Assembly (NCBI GenBank): GCA_002350625.1
Contig: DEFE01000020.1
Location: 61,047-91,021, forward strand
DNA from: Lachnospiraceae bacterium UBA2860
Lineage (GTDB): Bacteria; Bacillota; Clostridia; Lachnospirales; Lachnospiraceae
DNA length: 29,975 nt
Direction: 5' to 3'
Shown: positions 29,863-29,975 of the stretch, piece after piece
Layout of the letters: every line of letters starts with the position of its first letter
Numbering within the stretch: the first letter of the stretch is position 1
Translations under genes and position numbers: made by a program
The notes under the pieces: generated by a model
What the model saw: only the letters and a program-made list of their open reading frames with translations
Databases searched by the model: none
What the model was told of the DNA's origin: nothing

Positions 29863-29975
29863 ATGAAAAAGATCACTAACAAGCTGCTCTGGATTTTCGC
29901 CATCGGCCAGTTCGGATGGAGCCTTCTCTCCGGCATCGTCGCCAACTGGATGGTGTACTACTACACCGGCAGCCC
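29863..29975 (+). CDS. MFS/GPH-type sugar transporter, N-terminus only
   Basis: Only 37 codons are in the window. They read MKKITNKLLWIFAIGQFGWS, then LLSGIVANWMVYYYTGS. 'GQFGWSLLSGIV.NW.VYYY' is the typical first membrane segment of GPH/MFS cation-sugar symporters of Firmicutes. AAAGGA precedes the ATG. The rest lies beyond the right edge, so the substrate cannot be guessed. Confidence 0.75.
   Translation, partial: MKKITNKLLWIFAIGQFGWSLLSGIVANWMVYYYTGS

Overview
The window looks like a chromosomal segment of a fairly GC-rich Clostridia bacterium, most likely of the Lachnospiraceae type. The grounds are Gram-positive ribosome-binding sites, a DUF4317 protein, a QueT transporter behind a type I preQ1 riboswitch, a giant secreted protein built of YDG/MBG modules, CpsC/CpsD/CapA surface-polymer proteins and a class II fumarase. 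No rRNA, CRISPR array, phage, transposase or replication origin was seen.

Layout. 1-6023 (minus): a giant secreted repeat protein that runs off the left edge, so its anchor is not visible. 6374-10700 (minus): cpsC-like, cpsD-like, capA-like and pyruvate kinase. 10936-13213: an FAD-dependent reductase and a short DUF4317 protein (plus), followed by debris of an ATPase-domain gene and an XRE regulator. 13275-14573 (minus): a preQ1 riboswitch, queT, tadA, tRNA-Ser(CGA) and a terminator. 14644-18389 (minus): a membrane EAL protein and a histidine-rich COG0523 GTPase. 18484-25003 (minus): five tightly packed genes for a second EAL protein, fumarase, a small alarmone synthetase, a response regulator and a histidine kinase. 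25154-29647: a DUF3990 remnant, an orphan type IV pilin-like protein, mnmA and three small secreted proteins. The right edge cuts the start of a sugar-type MFS/GPH transporter.

How the genes may work together. Two EAL proteins with worn GGDEF motifs, a small (p)ppGpp synthetase and an OmpR-type two-component pair lie within 11 kb. Four of these five share one apparent operon with fumarase, which suggests joint control of c-di-GMP and alarmone levels. The surface repeat protein, polymer proteins, pilin and Ig-like secreted proteins are plausible outputs, but the sequence shows no direct link. The queT-tadA-tRNA-Ser unit joins queuosine-precursor uptake, wobble adenosine deamination and a tRNA gene behind one riboswitch.

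Two families of short palindromic repeats are scattered between genes, often as inverted pairs (REPIN-like). One is a 25-bp element with a GGGTCTGACCC-type core, the other is built around GGGGACGGTTC. No mobilising transposase is in the window.

Functions come from reading motifs by eye; no database search was run. Starts were chosen by ribosome-binding site and family fit, and several differ from the longest open frame.
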